From contig NZ_JACHGU010000011.1 of assembly GCF_014202435.1 (NCBI RefSeq), forward strand, positions 1 to 49,527: a DNA stretch of 49,527 bases, given 5' to 3'. The DNA is from Pseudoxanthomonas broegbernensis (lineage in GTDB: Bacteria > Pseudomonadota > Gammaproteobacteria > Xanthomonadales > Xanthomonadaceae). Shown here in pieces: positions 17,406 to 25,829 of the stretch. The stretch's first letter is position 1, and the number at the start of each line of letters is the position of its first letter. A program made the position numbers and the translations under genes. The notes beneath the pieces were generated by a model. It did not search any database, was not told the DNA's origin, and saw only the letters and a program-made list of their open reading frames with translations.

Positions 17406-18467
17406 TCACCGGCCTCCCTGGGGCTCGCCTTCGGGGTACTCGCGGTCCAGTTGCTGCCCGGTGTATATCTCCGGGTTCTTCTCGCCGTCCACCTTGAGGA
17501 TGCCCAGCGAGCCCTTGTGGAAGGTCCGGAAGATGCTGTGGTCCACCAGGATGAAGTTGCCCGGCACGTCGGCCTTGAACTCGACCATGGCCGAGCCGCC
17601 GGCCGGGATCAGCGTGGTCTGCACGTTCTCCTGGTACTTGGTGCCGCCCTCGAAGTAGACCTTGTCGAAGATCTCGCCGATGACGTGGAAGCTGGACACC
17701 AGGTTCGGACCGCCGTTGCCGACGAACATGCGGATGGTCTCGCCGGCCTTGGCGGCGAGCGCGTTGTCGCCGGTCAGCGAGCCTTCGGCGCCGTTGAACA
17801 CCACGTAGGTCGGGTGCTCGTCGATGGCCTTCTCCAGGCTGAAGGGCTGCAGGCCCGGCTCGCCGTAGGCGCCCTCGGTGTAGAAGTCGCCCTGCATCAC
17901 GTAGAACTCCTTGTCCACCTTGGGCAGGCCGTCCTTCGGCTCGACCAGGATCAGCCCGTACATGCCGTTGGCGATGTGCATGCCCACCGGCGCCATCGCG
18001 CAGTGGTAGACGTACAGGCCCGGGTTGAGCGCCTTGAAGGTGAACTGGGTCTCGCGGCCGGGCAGTGTGTTGGTGGCCTCCGCGCCGCCGCCGGTGCCGG
18101 TGACCGCGTGCAGGTCGATGTTGTGCGGCACGTGCGAGCTGTGGTGGTTCTTCAGGTGGAATTCCACCGTGTCGCCCTCGCGGATGCGGATGAAGCTTCC
18201 CGGCACCGAGCCGCCGAAGGTCCAGAAGTTGTAGGTGACGCCGTCGGAGATGCGCATCTCCTTCTCGACCATCTCCAGGTCGACGACGACCTTGGCCGGC
18301 GTCTTGCGCGTGATCGGCGGCGGGACCATCGGCGGGGCGGTCAGCACCGCCTGGATGGTTTCCATCTTGGCGGCGGCCGGCTGCGCGGCGAAGGCGGGAA
18401 GGGCGAGCGCCGAAGCGATGGCGCCGGCGAGGGCGCAGGCGAACAGGGGACGGAGCTGGGTTCTCAT
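17406..18467 (-). CDS. nirK: Copper-containing nitrite reductase NirK (AniA-like)
   Basis: 353 residues, periplasmic, reducing nitrite to nitric oxide. Signal peptide to about residue 28. Type 1 copper ligands are His115, Cys156, His164 and Met169. Type 2 copper ligands are His120, His155 and His310. The catalytic Asp118 and His261 are also present. The segment [18 protein letters not shown] is like Neisseria AniA rather than the Achromobacter type. ATG 18467 with AGAGAAG upstream was chosen over TTG 18482. It is the first gene of nirK-nirV-sco-azurin. An FNR/DNR-type palindrome at 18534-18547 lies 73 bases from the start codon, so anaerobic or NO-dependent induction is expected. No NO reductase gene is in the window. 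Confidence 0.96.
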   Translation of the reverse strand: MRTQLRPLFACALAGAIASALALPAFAAQPAAAKMETIQAVLTAPPMVPPPITRKTPAKVVVDLEMVEKEMRISDGVTYNFWTFGGSVPGSFIRIREGDTVEFHLKNHHSSHVPHNIDLHAVTGTGGGAEATNTLPGRETQFTFKALNPGLYVYHCAMAPVGMHIANGMYGLILVEPKDGLPKVDKEFYVMQGDFYTEGAYGEPGLQPFSLEKAIDEHPTYVVFNGAEGSLTGDNALAAKAGETIRMFVGNGGPNLVSSFHVIGEIFDKVYFEGGTKYQENVQTTLIPAGGSAMVEFKADVPGNFILVDHSIFRTFHKGSLGILKVDGEKNPEIYTGQQLDREYPEGEPQGGR

Positions 18468-18533
18468 GGTGTCTTCTCTCAATCGCTGCTTGGTTGGCGG
18501 AACCCAGGTTGGGGCGTGCGCATGCCGGGCACC

Positions 18534-18547
18534 TTGATTTGCATCAA
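18534..18547. promoter_or_regulatory. FNR/DNR-type site in the nirK-copper receptor divergent region
   Basis: TTGAT-TTGC-ATCAA is a perfect match to the FNR consensus TTGAT-N4-ATCAA. Its centre is 73 bases from the nirK ATG. A start at about 18499 would place it at -41.5, although the -10 there (CAACCT on the minus strand) is poor. Confidence 0.8.
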
Positions 18548-18583
18548 TCCGGCCCTGGCGGAAAGCGCCTTTCGCAGGCTGTT

Positions 18584-18597
18584 TTGACCCAGGTCAA
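18584..18597. promoter_or_regulatory. Second FNR/DNR-type site, proximal to the copper receptor gene
   Basis: TTGAC-CCAG-GTCAA is a perfect palindrome of the CRP/FNR class (DNR/NnrR-like). Its centre is exactly 50 bases from the first site. A possible -10, GACAAT at 18613-18618, lies closer than ideal for class II activation. Confidence 0.75.
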
Positions 18598-18683
18598 GCT
18601 GCCCGGGGGTGGGACAATTTGCCCACTTCCGATGCGGTCCGGCGCCACCACAATCGACTCGTTCCCCACAAGGAAAACGCGTC

Positions 18684-20765
18684 ATGGCCGCAACGAACAA
18701 CATCCTCGCCGCAGCGCTCGCCGGCGCGCTCTGCCTCCCGTCCGCGCTGGCCGCGCAGGACCACGCCGCGCTGGCGCACGATGCGGCCCTGCGCGCGACC
18801 ACGCTCGACGGCGTGGTGGTGATGGGGGTGGCGCCGGTGGCGGCCAATACCTTCGTGCTGGACCCGAAGCTGCCGCGCCAGCCGGCGCCGGCCAGCGACG
18901 GCGCCGACTACCTCAAGACCATCCCCGGCTTCTCCGCCCTGCGCAGCGGCGGCACCAACGGCGACCCGGTGCTGCGCGGCATGTTCGGCTCGCGCATCGC
19001 GCTGCTGACCAACGACGGCGCGCTCAGCGGCGCCTGTCCCTCGCGCATGGACAACGCCATGTCCTACATCGCCCCGGAGACCTACGACCGGCTGACCGTG
19101 GTCAAGGGCCCGCAGACGGTGCTGTGGGGCGGCGGCGCCTCGGCCGGCACGGTGCGCTTCGAGCGCGAGATCCCGTACTTCGACCGCCCCGGCGTGCGCG
19201 CGCAGGGCAGCGTGCTGGCCGGCAGCCACGAACGCAACGACCAGGTGCTCGACGCCAGCGCCGGCACCCCGCGCGGCTACGCGCGCCTGGCCGGCAACCG
19301 TTCCGAGGCCGACGACTACGCCGACGGCGGCGGCCGCGAGGTGCCCTCGGCCTGGCGCAAGTGGAACGCCGACGTGGCCGTGGGCTGGACGCCGGCCGCG
19401 GACACGGTGCTGGAACTGAGCGCCGGTACCGGCGACGCGCAGGCGCGCTACGCCGGCCGCGGCATGGACGGCGCCCGCTTCCGCCGCGACAGCCTGGGCT
19501 TGCGCTTCGAGAAGAAGCGCATCGGCGGCGTGCTCGACGCGGTCGCGGCCAACGCCTACCGCAACGAGGTGGACCACGTGATGGACAACTACAGCCTGCG
19601 CGACCCCGACCCGTCCGGCGGCATGCCCATGCCGATGGCCAGCAACGTCGGCGACACCAGCCAGGGCGGGCGCGCGGCCGCCACCTGGCAGCGGGACCGC
19701 TGGGAACTGACCGCCGGCATCGACGGCCGGCAGAGCGAGCACCGCCGGCGCAGCGCGATGGGGCGCGGGGCCTACCGCGACGCGCCGTGGACCAAGGACG
19801 CGCGCTTCCGCACCCTGGGCGTGTTCGCCGAGTCGCACTGGCACCTGACCGACGCGCACCACGTCATGTCCGGGCTGCGCGTGGACCGGGCGCGGGCGGA
19901 CGACCTGCGTGCCACCACCGCCGGCATGATGCCCATGCCCAACCCCACCGCCGGCCAGCGCCGCCGGGACACCCTGTCCGGCGGCTTCGCCCGCTACGAG
20001 TACGACATGTCCGGCCGGGCGGGCGGATACGTCGGCATCGGCCGCGCCGAGCGCATGCCCGACTACTGGGAGCTGTTCTCGCCCAGCCGCGGCCCGGACG
20101 GGGCGGCCAACGCCTTCGCCGGCGTGCGCCCCGAGCGCACCACCCAGCTCGACGCCGGCCTGCAGTACCGCGCAGGCGCGGTGGAGGCCTGGGCCTCGGT
20201 CTACGCCGGCCGCATCGACGGCTACATCCTGTTCGACTACATGGGCGGCCCCATGTCCGGCGCGGCGATGGGCGCGACCACCCGCGCGCGCAACGTGGAC
20301 GCCGACATCCGCGGCGGCGAGGCCGGGGTGGACTGGCGTCCGCTGCACGGGCTGAAGCTGTCGGGCGTGGTGGCCTACGCGTGGGGCGAATCGGACGACG
20401 GCCGCGCGCTGCCGCAGATGCCGCCGCTGGAGGCGCGGCTGTCGGCCGGCTGGGAGCGCGGCGGCTGGTCGTGGGGCGCGCTGTTGCGCGTCGCCGACGC
20501 CCAGCGTCGAGTGAGCACGGGCCAGGGCAACGTCGTCGGCCGCGACCTGGGGCCCAGTGCCGGCTTCGCGGTGTTTTCGCTCAACGGCGCCTACCGCATC
20601 GGCGACCGGCTGCGCCTGTCGGGGGGCATCGACAACCTGTTCGACCGCGCCTACAGCGAGCACCTGAACCTGGGAGGCAACAGCGCCTTCGGCTACCCGG
20701 CCATGCCCGAGCGCATCGCCGAGCCGGGACGCAGCGCCTGGGTGAAGCTCAACTTCGAGTACTGA
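18684..20765 (+). CDS. TonB-dependent copper receptor (OprC/NosA-like)
   Basis: 693-residue outer-membrane receptor. Signal peptide (ALAGALCLPSALAAQ), plug domain about 40-150, then a 22-strand barrel ending in VKLNFEY. The segment GACPSRMDNAMSYI is the hallmark of the TonB-copper family (OprC, NosA), where the Cys and Met bind copper. Loops are rich in Met (PMPMAS, GMMPMPN, YMGGPMSGAAMG), as expected for copper uptake. The start ATG 18684 follows AAGGAAAA. It is divergent from nirK and shares a regulatory region with two FNR-like sites. Its likely role is to bring in copper for NirK and azurin when oxygen is absent. Confidence 0.9.
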   Translation: MAATNNILAAALAGALCLPSALAAQDHAALAHDAALRATTLDGVVVMGVAPVAANTFVLDPKLPRQPAPASDGADYLKTIPGFSALRSGGTNGDPVLRGMFGSRIALLTNDGALSGACPSRMDNAMSYIAPETYDRLTVVKGPQTVLWGGGASAGTVRFEREIPYFDRPGVRAQGSVLAGSHERNDQVLDASAGTPRGYARLAGNRSEADDYADGGGREVPSAWRKWNADVAVGWTPAADTVLELSAGTGDAQARYAGRGMDGARFRRDSLGLRFEKKRIGGVLDAVAANAYRNEVDHVMDNYSLRDPDPSGGMPMPMASNVGDTSQGGRAAATWQRDRWELTAGIDGRQSEHRRRSAMGRGAYRDAPWTKDARFRTLGVFAESHWHLTDAHHVMSGLRVDRARADDLRATTAGMMPMPNPTAGQRRRDTLSGGFARYEYDMSGRAGGYVGIGRAERMPDYWELFSPSRGPDGAANAFAGVRPERTTQLDAGLQYRAGAVEAWASVYAGRIDGYILFDYMGGPMSGAAMGATTRARNVDADIRGGEAGVDWRPLHGLKLSGVVAYAWGESDDGRALPQMPPLEARLSAGWERGGWSWGALLRVADAQRRVSTGQGNVVGRDLGPSAGFAVFSLNGAYRIGDRLRLSGGIDNLFDRAYSEHLNLGGNSAFGYPAMPERIAEPGRSAWVKLNFEY

Positions 20766-20809
20766 GTCCGCGCGGCCGGGCAGCACGGCGCGCGATGGAC
20801 CCGGCGCAG

Positions 20810-20834
20810 GCAGGAGCCGGCTTCGGTCGGCGGC
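20810..20834 (+). repeat. Intergenic repeat, copy A
   Basis: GCAGGAGCCGGCTTCGGTCG followed by GCGG. The same element occurs at 28463, 29890 and inverted at 29954. Confidence 0.5.
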
Positions 20835-20877
20835 CCGGGCCCGACGCCGGCGCGCCGATGTAGGTTCGGCCGGCGGC

Positions 20878-20891
20878 TTGACCTGGGTCAT
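20878..20891 (+). promoter_or_regulatory. FNR/DNR-type site and class II promoter of ubiD
   Basis: TTGAC-CTGG-GTCAT matches the FNR/DNR palindrome except for the last base. Exactly 22 bases downstream lies TAGCGT (20914-20919) as the -10 box, which puts the site at -41.5 from a start near 20926. The ubiU promoter has the same layout. Confidence 0.75.
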
Positions 20892-20962
20892 CGCGGCGCG
20901 CGCGGCGCGAACCTAGCGTGCGTGCAGTCCCCGGCACCGCCGCCCATACGTCCGCCACCGCC

Positions 20963-22447
20963 ATGCACGACCTGCGCGCCTTCCTGCAGCACCTGTCCCG
21001 CCACCGGCAACTGCTGGAGATCGACGCGCCGGTCGATCCCGACCTGGAGAGCACCACCCTGTGCCTGCGCGCGCTGCGCGACGGCGGGCCGGCGCTGCTG
21101 ATGCACAACGCCACCGGCTCGGACCACCCGCTGCTGGGCAACCTGTTCGGCCACCGCCGCCGGATCGAGCTGGCCATGGGCGACCGCCCGATCGCCTCGC
21201 TGCGCGAACTGGGCGAGCTGCTGGCCTCGCTGAAGGAGCCGCGCTGGCCGTCCTCGCTGCGCGACGCGCTGGGCAGTTGGCCCGAGCTGGCGCAACTGGC
21301 CCACGTGGCGCCCCGGCAGGTGGACGATGCGGCGTTCTGCGAGCAGGTGGTCGAGGGCGAGGACATCGACCTGGGCGCGCTGCCGATCCAGCGCTGCTGG
21401 CCCGGGGACGCCGGCCGCCTGGTCACCTTCGGCCTGGTGGTCACCCGCGGCGTGCACCAGGCGCGGCAGAACGTGGCCATCTACCGCCAGCAGCCGATCG
21501 GCCGCAACCGGGTGATCATGCGCTGGCTGCCGCATCGCGGCGGCGCGCAGGACTACGCCTCCTGGCACTACGCCTATCCCGACCGCCCGTTCCCGGTGCT
21601 GGTGGCCATCGGCGCCGACCCGGCCACGATGCTGGCGGCGGTGGCGCCGGTGCCGGACACGCTGTCGGAGTACGAGTTCGCCGGCCTGCTGCGCGGCTCG
21701 CGCAGCCGGGTGTGGCGCAGCGAGCTGACCGGGCTGGACGCGCCGGCCGGCGCGGAGATCCTGCTGGAGGGCTTCATCCATCCCGGCGACACCGCGCTGG
21801 AAGGCCCGTTCGGCGACCACACCGGCTACTACAACGCCCAGGGCACCTTCCCGGTGCTCACGGTGCAGCGCCTGCGCATGCGCAGCGGGGCCATCTACCA
21901 CGGCAGCTACATGGGCCGTTCGCCGCTCGACGAGCCCTCGGTGCTGTCGATGGCCCTCAACGACATCTTCGTGCCGATCCTGCGCAAGGTGTTCCCGGAG
22001 ATCGTCGACTTTTACCTGCCGCCGGAGGCGTGCTCCTACCGCATCGCGGTGGTGAGCATCCGCAAGCAGTACCCCGGCCACGCGCGGCGGATCATGATGG
22101 GCGTGTGGTCGTACCTGCGCCAGTTCACCTACACCAAGTTCGTGATCGTCACCGACGAGGACGTGGACGTGCGCGACTGGGGCCAGGTGATCTGGGCCAT
22201 CTCCACCCGGGTCGACCCGGCGCGCGACGCCATGGTGGTGGAGAACACGCCGATCGACTACCTGGACTTCGCCACGCCGGTGTCCGGCCTGGGCTCCAAG
22301 CTCGGCCTGGACGCCACCCGCAAGTGGCCGGGCGAATCGGCGCGCGAGTGGGGCAGGCCGATCGCGCCGGACCCGCAGGTGGAGCAGCGCATGGACGCGC
22401 TGTGGTCGCGGTTGAGCCGCGCACCGGAACCTGACCTGGATCAATGA
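20963..22447 (+). CDS. ubiD: UbiD, prenylated-FMN 3-octaprenyl-4-hydroxybenzoate decarboxylase
   Basis: 494 residues, the length of E. coli UbiD and colinear with it. It decarboxylates the prenylated 4-hydroxybenzoate ring in ubiquinone synthesis with the prenylated FMN made by UbiX. Present are the cofactor loop [22 protein letters not shown] region, the catalytic Glu in [12 protein letters not shown], FLRQFxYTKFV-like [11 protein letters not shown] and [19 protein letters not shown]. The ATG at 20963 gives the usual start MHDLRAFLQ. It is driven by its own FNR-type promoter and stands just before ubiU and ubiV. This suggests an anaerobically induced copy for oxygen-independent ubiquinone synthesis. 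Whether a second ubiD exists elsewhere cannot be seen. Confidence 0.93.
   Translation: MHDLRAFLQHLSRHRQLLEIDAPVDPDLESTTLCLRALRDGGPALLMHNATGSDHPLLGNLFGHRRRIELAMGDRPIASLRELGELLASLKEPRWPSSLRDALGSWPELAQLAHVAPRQVDDAAFCEQVVEGEDIDLGALPIQRCWPGDAGRLVTFGLVVTRGVHQARQNVAIYRQQPIGRNRVIMRWLPHRGGAQDYASWHYAYPDRPFPVLVAIGADPATMLAAVAPVPDTLSEYEFAGLLRGSRSRVWRSELTGLDAPAGAEILLEGFIHPGDTALEGPFGDHTGYYNAQGTFPVLTVQRLRMRSGAIYHGSYMGRSPLDEPSVLSMALNDIFVPILRKVFPEIVDFYLPPEACSYRIAVVSIRKQYPGHARRIMMGVWSYLRQFTYTKFVIVTDEDVDVRDWGQVIWAISTRVDPARDAMVVENTPIDYLDFATPVSGLGSKLGLDATRKWPGESAREWGRPIAPDPQVEQRMDALWSRLSRAPEPDLDQ
22431..22444 (+). promoter_or_regulatory. FNR/DNR-type site and class II promoter of ubiU
   Basis: CTGAC-CTGG-ATCAA differs from the consensus at the first base. 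It overlaps the last codons of ubiD. TAGCAT at 22467-22472 lies 22 bases downstream as -10, giving -41.5 from a start near 22479. GAGGAG at 22488-22493 is the ribosome site. Confidence 0.7.
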
Positions 22448-22500
22448 GCGCGGCGCGAGCGGCGCCTAGCATGGCCATCCTGTCGCCGAGGAGCGGTCCG

Positions 22501-23499
22501 ATGCAACTGGTATGCCCGGCCGGCAACCTGCCGGCGCTGCGCGCGGCCGTCGATGCGGGCGCCGATGCGGTCTACGCCGGCTTCCGCGACCAGACCAACG
22601 CGCGTGCGTTCCCCGGCCTGAACTTCGACGAGGCCGAGCTGCGCCAGGGCATCGACTATGCCCACGCGCGCGGCCGCCAGGTCTACCTGGCGCTGAACAC
22701 CTATCCGGACAGCGCGCGCCTGCCGTACTGGCAGGCCGCGGTCGACCACGCCGCCGACCTGGGCGTGGACGCGATCATCGCCGCGGAGATGGCGGTGCTG
22801 GACTACGCCTGCCGCACCCACCCGCGGCTGGCGCGGCACCTGTCGGTGCAGGGCTCGGCCACCACCGCGCCGGCGCTGCGCTACGCCCACGAGCGCTTCG
22901 GCATCGCCCGCGCGGTGCTGCCGCGGGTGCTGTCGGTGCAGCAGGTCGAGCGCCTGTGCGAGGCCTCGCCGGTGCCGCTGGAGGTGTTCGCCTTCGGCAG
23001 CCTGTGCATCATGGTCGAGGGCCGCTGCCAGTTGTCCAGCTACGTCACCGGCATGTCGCCCAATCGCCACGGCGTGTGCTCGCCGGCCAGCTTCGTGCGC
23101 TGGGAGGAGCACGCGGGCGACGACCGCAGCGTGCGGGTCAACGGCATGCTGATCGACCGCTTTTCCGCCGGTGAGCCGGCCGGCTACCCCACCGTGTGCA
23201 AGGGCCGCTACGCGGTCGGTGGCGAGGTGTTCCACGCGCTGGAGGAACCGACCAGCCTCAACACCCTGGAGCTGCTGCCGCGGCTGGCCCAGGCCGGGGT
23301 GGCCGCGCTCAAGATCGAGGGCCGCCAGCGCGGCGTGGCCTACGTGCGCGCGGTGGCGTCCACCTGGCGCCAGGCCATCGACCGCTACCGCGACGACCCG
23401 CGGCGCTGGACCGCCGAGGCAGCCTGGCAGCAGGCGTTGTCGGCGCACGCCGAAGGGCAGCAGACCACGCTGGGGCCGTACCACCGTGCCTGGCACTGA
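22501..23499 (+). CDS. ubiU: UbiU, oxygen-independent ubiquinone hydroxylation protein
   Basis: 332-residue U32-peptidase-family protein, colinear with E. coli UbiU (YhbU). With UbiV it hydroxylates the ubiquinone ring without oxygen. The four 4Fe-4S ligands Cys169, Cys176, Cys193 and Cys233 are all present (FGSLCIMVEGRC, GVCSPASF, TVCKGRY), as are LCPAGN-type VCPAGNLPAL at the start and KIEGRQR. The start ATG 22501 has a strong GAGGAG site. It is followed by ubiV after 37 bases. The ubiT partner (SCP2 lipid-binding protein) is not in the window. Confidence 0.95.
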   Translation: MQLVCPAGNLPALRAAVDAGADAVYAGFRDQTNARAFPGLNFDEAELRQGIDYAHARGRQVYLALNTYPDSARLPYWQAAVDHAADLGVDAIIAAEMAVLDYACRTHPRLARHLSVQGSATTAPALRYAHERFGIARAVLPRVLSVQQVERLCEASPVPLEVFAFGSLCIMVEGRCQLSSYVTGMSPNRHGVCSPASFVRWEEHAGDDRSVRVNGMLIDRFSAGEPAGYPTVCKGRYAVGGEVFHALEEPTSLNTLELLPRLAQAGVAALKIEGRQRGVAYVRAVASTWRQAIDRYRDDPRRWTAEAAWQQALSAHAEGQQTTLGPYHRAWH

Positions 23500-23536
23500 G
23501 CGCACCGATGCGGCGCGCGCGACGCAGGGGCGCGAC

Positions 23537-24427
23537 ATGAAGCTGAGCCTGGGGCCGCTGCAGTACTTCTGGCCGCGCGCGGCCACCCTGGCCTTCTACC
23601 GCGCCGCGGCCGACTGGCCGGTGGACATCGTCTACCTGGGCGAGACGGTGTGCAGCAAGCGCCGCGAGCTGCGCACCGGCGACTGGCTGGCGCTGGCCGA
23701 GGAACTGGCCGGGGCCGGCAAGGAGGTGGTGCTGTCCACCCTGGCGCTGATCGAGGCCGAATCGGAGCTGGGCGTGGTCCGGCGCCAGGTGGAGAACGGG
23801 CGCTTCATGGTCGAGGCCAACGACCTGTCGGCGGTGCAGTTGTGCCGCGAGCATGGCGTGCCTTTCGTCGGCGGCCCGTCGCTGAACGTGTACAACCACC
23901 GCGCCCTGGCGATGCTGGTGGAGGACGGCCTGCGCCGCTGGGTGCCCGGCACCGAGCAGGGCCGCGTGCTGCTGCAGGAACTGCGCGCGGCGCTGGAGGC
24001 CCAGGGCGGGCGCATGCCGGAGCTGGAGGTGCTGGCCTGGGGCCGGCTGCCGCTGTCCTGGTCGGCGCGCTGCTTCACCGCGCGCGCGCTGGACCTGCCC
24101 AAGGACCGGTGCGGCTTCCGCTGCATCGACCATCCCGACGGCCTGCCGCTGGCCACGCGCGAGGGCGAGCCGTTCCTGACCCTCAACGGCATCCAGGTGC
24201 AGGGCACGGAGATCGTCGACATGGCGCCGCAGCGCGACGAGCTGGCCGCCCTGGGCGTGGGCGTGCTGCGCCTGTCGCCGCAGTCGCGCGACATGCAGGC
24301 GGTGGTCGCGCACTTCCGGCGGATGCTGGCGTCGCCGGTGCCGCCGCCCCCGCTGGGCGCGCGCAACGGCTACTGGGACGGGCGCCCGGGCAAGGCCTCG
24401 CTGGCGGAACCGCGGATCGGCGACTGA
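23537..24427 (+). CDS. ubiV: UbiV, oxygen-independent ubiquinone hydroxylation protein
   Basis: 296 residues of the U32 family, partner of UbiU in a heterodimer. The 4Fe-4S ligands are Cys39 (GETVCSKRRE), Cys179 (SARCFTAR), Cys192 and Cys196 (DRCGFRC), matching the E. coli UbiV positions within one residue. ATG 23537 follows GCAGGGGCG. An in-frame GTG at 23486 would overlap ubiU but adds residues foreign to the family. It ends 18 bases before the end of the converging methyltransferase gene. Together with nirK it lets the cell keep a ubiquinone pool for nitrite respiration without oxygen. Confidence 0.95.
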   Translation: MKLSLGPLQYFWPRAATLAFYRAAADWPVDIVYLGETVCSKRRELRTGDWLALAEELAGAGKEVVLSTLALIEAESELGVVRRQVENGRFMVEANDLSAVQLCREHGVPFVGGPSLNVYNHRALAMLVEDGLRRWVPGTEQGRVLLQELRAALEAQGGRMPELEVLAWGRLPLSWSARCFTARALDLPKDRCGFRCIDHPDGLPLATREGEPFLTLNGIQVQGTEIVDMAPQRDELAALGVGVLRLSPQSRDMQAVVAHFRRMLASPVPPPPLGARNGYWDGRPGKASLAEPRIGD

Positions 24428-24445
24428 GGCGCGCCGTGCGCGGCC

Positions 24446-25171
24446 TCAGCCGTGCTCGGCCACGATCAGCCAGTTGTTGAACGGGGTATCGCCCGACAGC
24501 GGCGAGAACCGGCTGCGCAGCCCGGCGTCATCGAAGCGCGCGCGCAGCGCCGCGGCCTCCGGGTAGCGGCGCGGGGCCGCGTTCATCCAGCCCAGCACGC
24601 GCGACAGCACGTCCGCGCCGCGGGTGATGCGCGCGCGCCGGCCGCCATCGTCCAGGCCGGTGCGGATCACCAGCCGCGCGCCGGGTTCGAGCATGCCGAT
24701 GGCGCCGTCGACGATGGGCATCTGCCGCGCCGGGTCGACGAACTGCAGCAGGTCCAGGATCGCCACGCTGCCGCGGTGCGGCGGCAGCGCCAGGGACAGG
24801 TCCATGGCCTCGAAGCGGGTGTCGCCCAGGCCTGCGCGCGCGGCCGCGCGGCCGGCGGCGGCGATCTTGCGCCGGTCGTTGTCCAGGCCGTGGTAGCGCA
24901 GGCCGATGCCGGACTGGCGCAGCGCATGCGCCAGCAGGCCCAGGCCGCAGCCCAGGTCCAGCAGCGGCGCGCCGGTGCCGGCCAGCGCCGCGCACACGCC
25001 CGGGTACAGCGGGTCGCTGCGCAGCTTGGTGCGCACGTAGTGGTAGTGGTAGCGGCCGCCGAAGCGGCGCTGGGACAGGAACGCGGCGGCGATGCGCTGC
25101 GCGGGCTCGCGCGGCAATGGCCGCCGCGCGGCCGCGTCGTCGTCGCCGTGGGCGTCTTCGCCGGGGCTCAT
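24446..25171 (-). CDS. Class I SAM-dependent methyltransferase
   Basis: 241 residues with the Rossmann methyltransferase core: motif I LLDLGCGLGLLAHAL (about residues 70-84), an acidic residue after strand 2 (YHGLDNDRRK) and motif IV VAILDLLQFVD. N terminal to it is a segment with YHYHYVRTKLRSDPLY. The substrate is unknown. The end SPLSGDTPFNNWLIVAEH resembles proteins acting on lipids or quinones, but this is weak. The start overlaps the stop of the SGNH hydrolase gene by four bases, and the two are in an operon behind alaA. Confidence 0.8.
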   Translation of the reverse strand: MSPGEDAHGDDDAAARRPLPREPAQRIAAAFLSQRRFGGRYHYHYVRTKLRSDPLYPGVCAALAGTGAPLLDLGCGLGLLAHALRQSGIGLRYHGLDNDRRKIAAAGRAAARAGLGDTRFEAMDLSLALPPHRGSVAILDLLQFVDPARQMPIVDGAIGMLEPGARLVIRTGLDDGGRRARITRGADVLSRVLGWMNAAPRRYPEAAALRARFDDAGLRSRFSPLSGDTPFNNWLIVAEHG

Positions 25172-25821
25172 GGCCGCAGCATCCGCCGTGCCGCCGGCAA
25201 CGCCAGCGCCGCCCACAGCGCGTACATCGCCGCCGACGGGTGCAGGCCGTCGGCGGCGAGCATGGCCGCCTCGCCGCCGCGCTCGCGGCTGAGCGGGGCG
25301 ATGTCGATCCAATGCGCGCCGGCGGCCAGGCTTTCCTCGCGGGCCACGGCGTTGAACGCGTCGATCTGGACGGCCACCCGCGCCGGGTCGCGCCCGTGCG
25401 CGCGGGCGAACGGGGTCACGCCCCAGTCCGGGATCGCCAGCACCAGGACCTGCCGTGGCCGGCCGCCGGCGAAGGCCGCGGCGCGCCGCAGCAGCGCGGC
25501 GAACGGCGCGCGGAAGCTGTCCGGCGCGCGCCCGCGGTACTGGTCGTTGACGCCGATCAGCAGGCTGACCAGCGCATGCCGGTCCAGCGGCGCGCGTGCC
25601 TGGGCCACGTCGATGCCGGCATCCAGCTCGTCGGTGGTCCAGCCGGTGGCGGCGACGATGCGCGGCGGGCCGGGGTCGATGCCTTCCTCGCGCAGGGCGG
25701 CGGCCAGTTGCACCGGCCAGCGCCCGGACGGGCCGATGCCCTCGCCGATGGTGTAGGAGTCGCCCAGTGCCAGGAAGCCGGGTGCGGCGCGGTCGGGCGG
25801 GGCTCCCGCGTTGGCCGGCAT
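25168..25821 (-). CDS. SGNH/GDSL-type esterase or lipase
   Basis: 217 residues. Block I FLALGDSYTIGEG carries the nucleophilic serine. GVNDQYRG is block III with Asn. GLHPSAAMY has the catalytic Asp-x-x-His (DGLHPS). There is no signal peptide, so it acts in the cytoplasm. Substrates of this family are acyl esters of lipids, thioesters or sugars, and the true one cannot be told here. It begins eight bases after alaA ends and overlaps the methyltransferase by four bases, so the three genes are one transcription unit. Confidence 0.88.
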   Translation of the reverse strand: MPANAGAPPDRAAPGFLALGDSYTIGEGIGPSGRWPVQLAAALREEGIDPGPPRIVAATGWTTDELDAGIDVAQARAPLDRHALVSLLIGVNDQYRGRAPDSFRAPFAALLRRAAAFAGGRPRQVLVLAIPDWGVTPFARAHGRDPARVAVQIDAFNAVAREESLAAGAHWIDIAPLSRERGGEAAMLAADGLHPSAAMYALWAALALPAARRMLRP

Positions 25822-25829
25822 CGTCCCGG

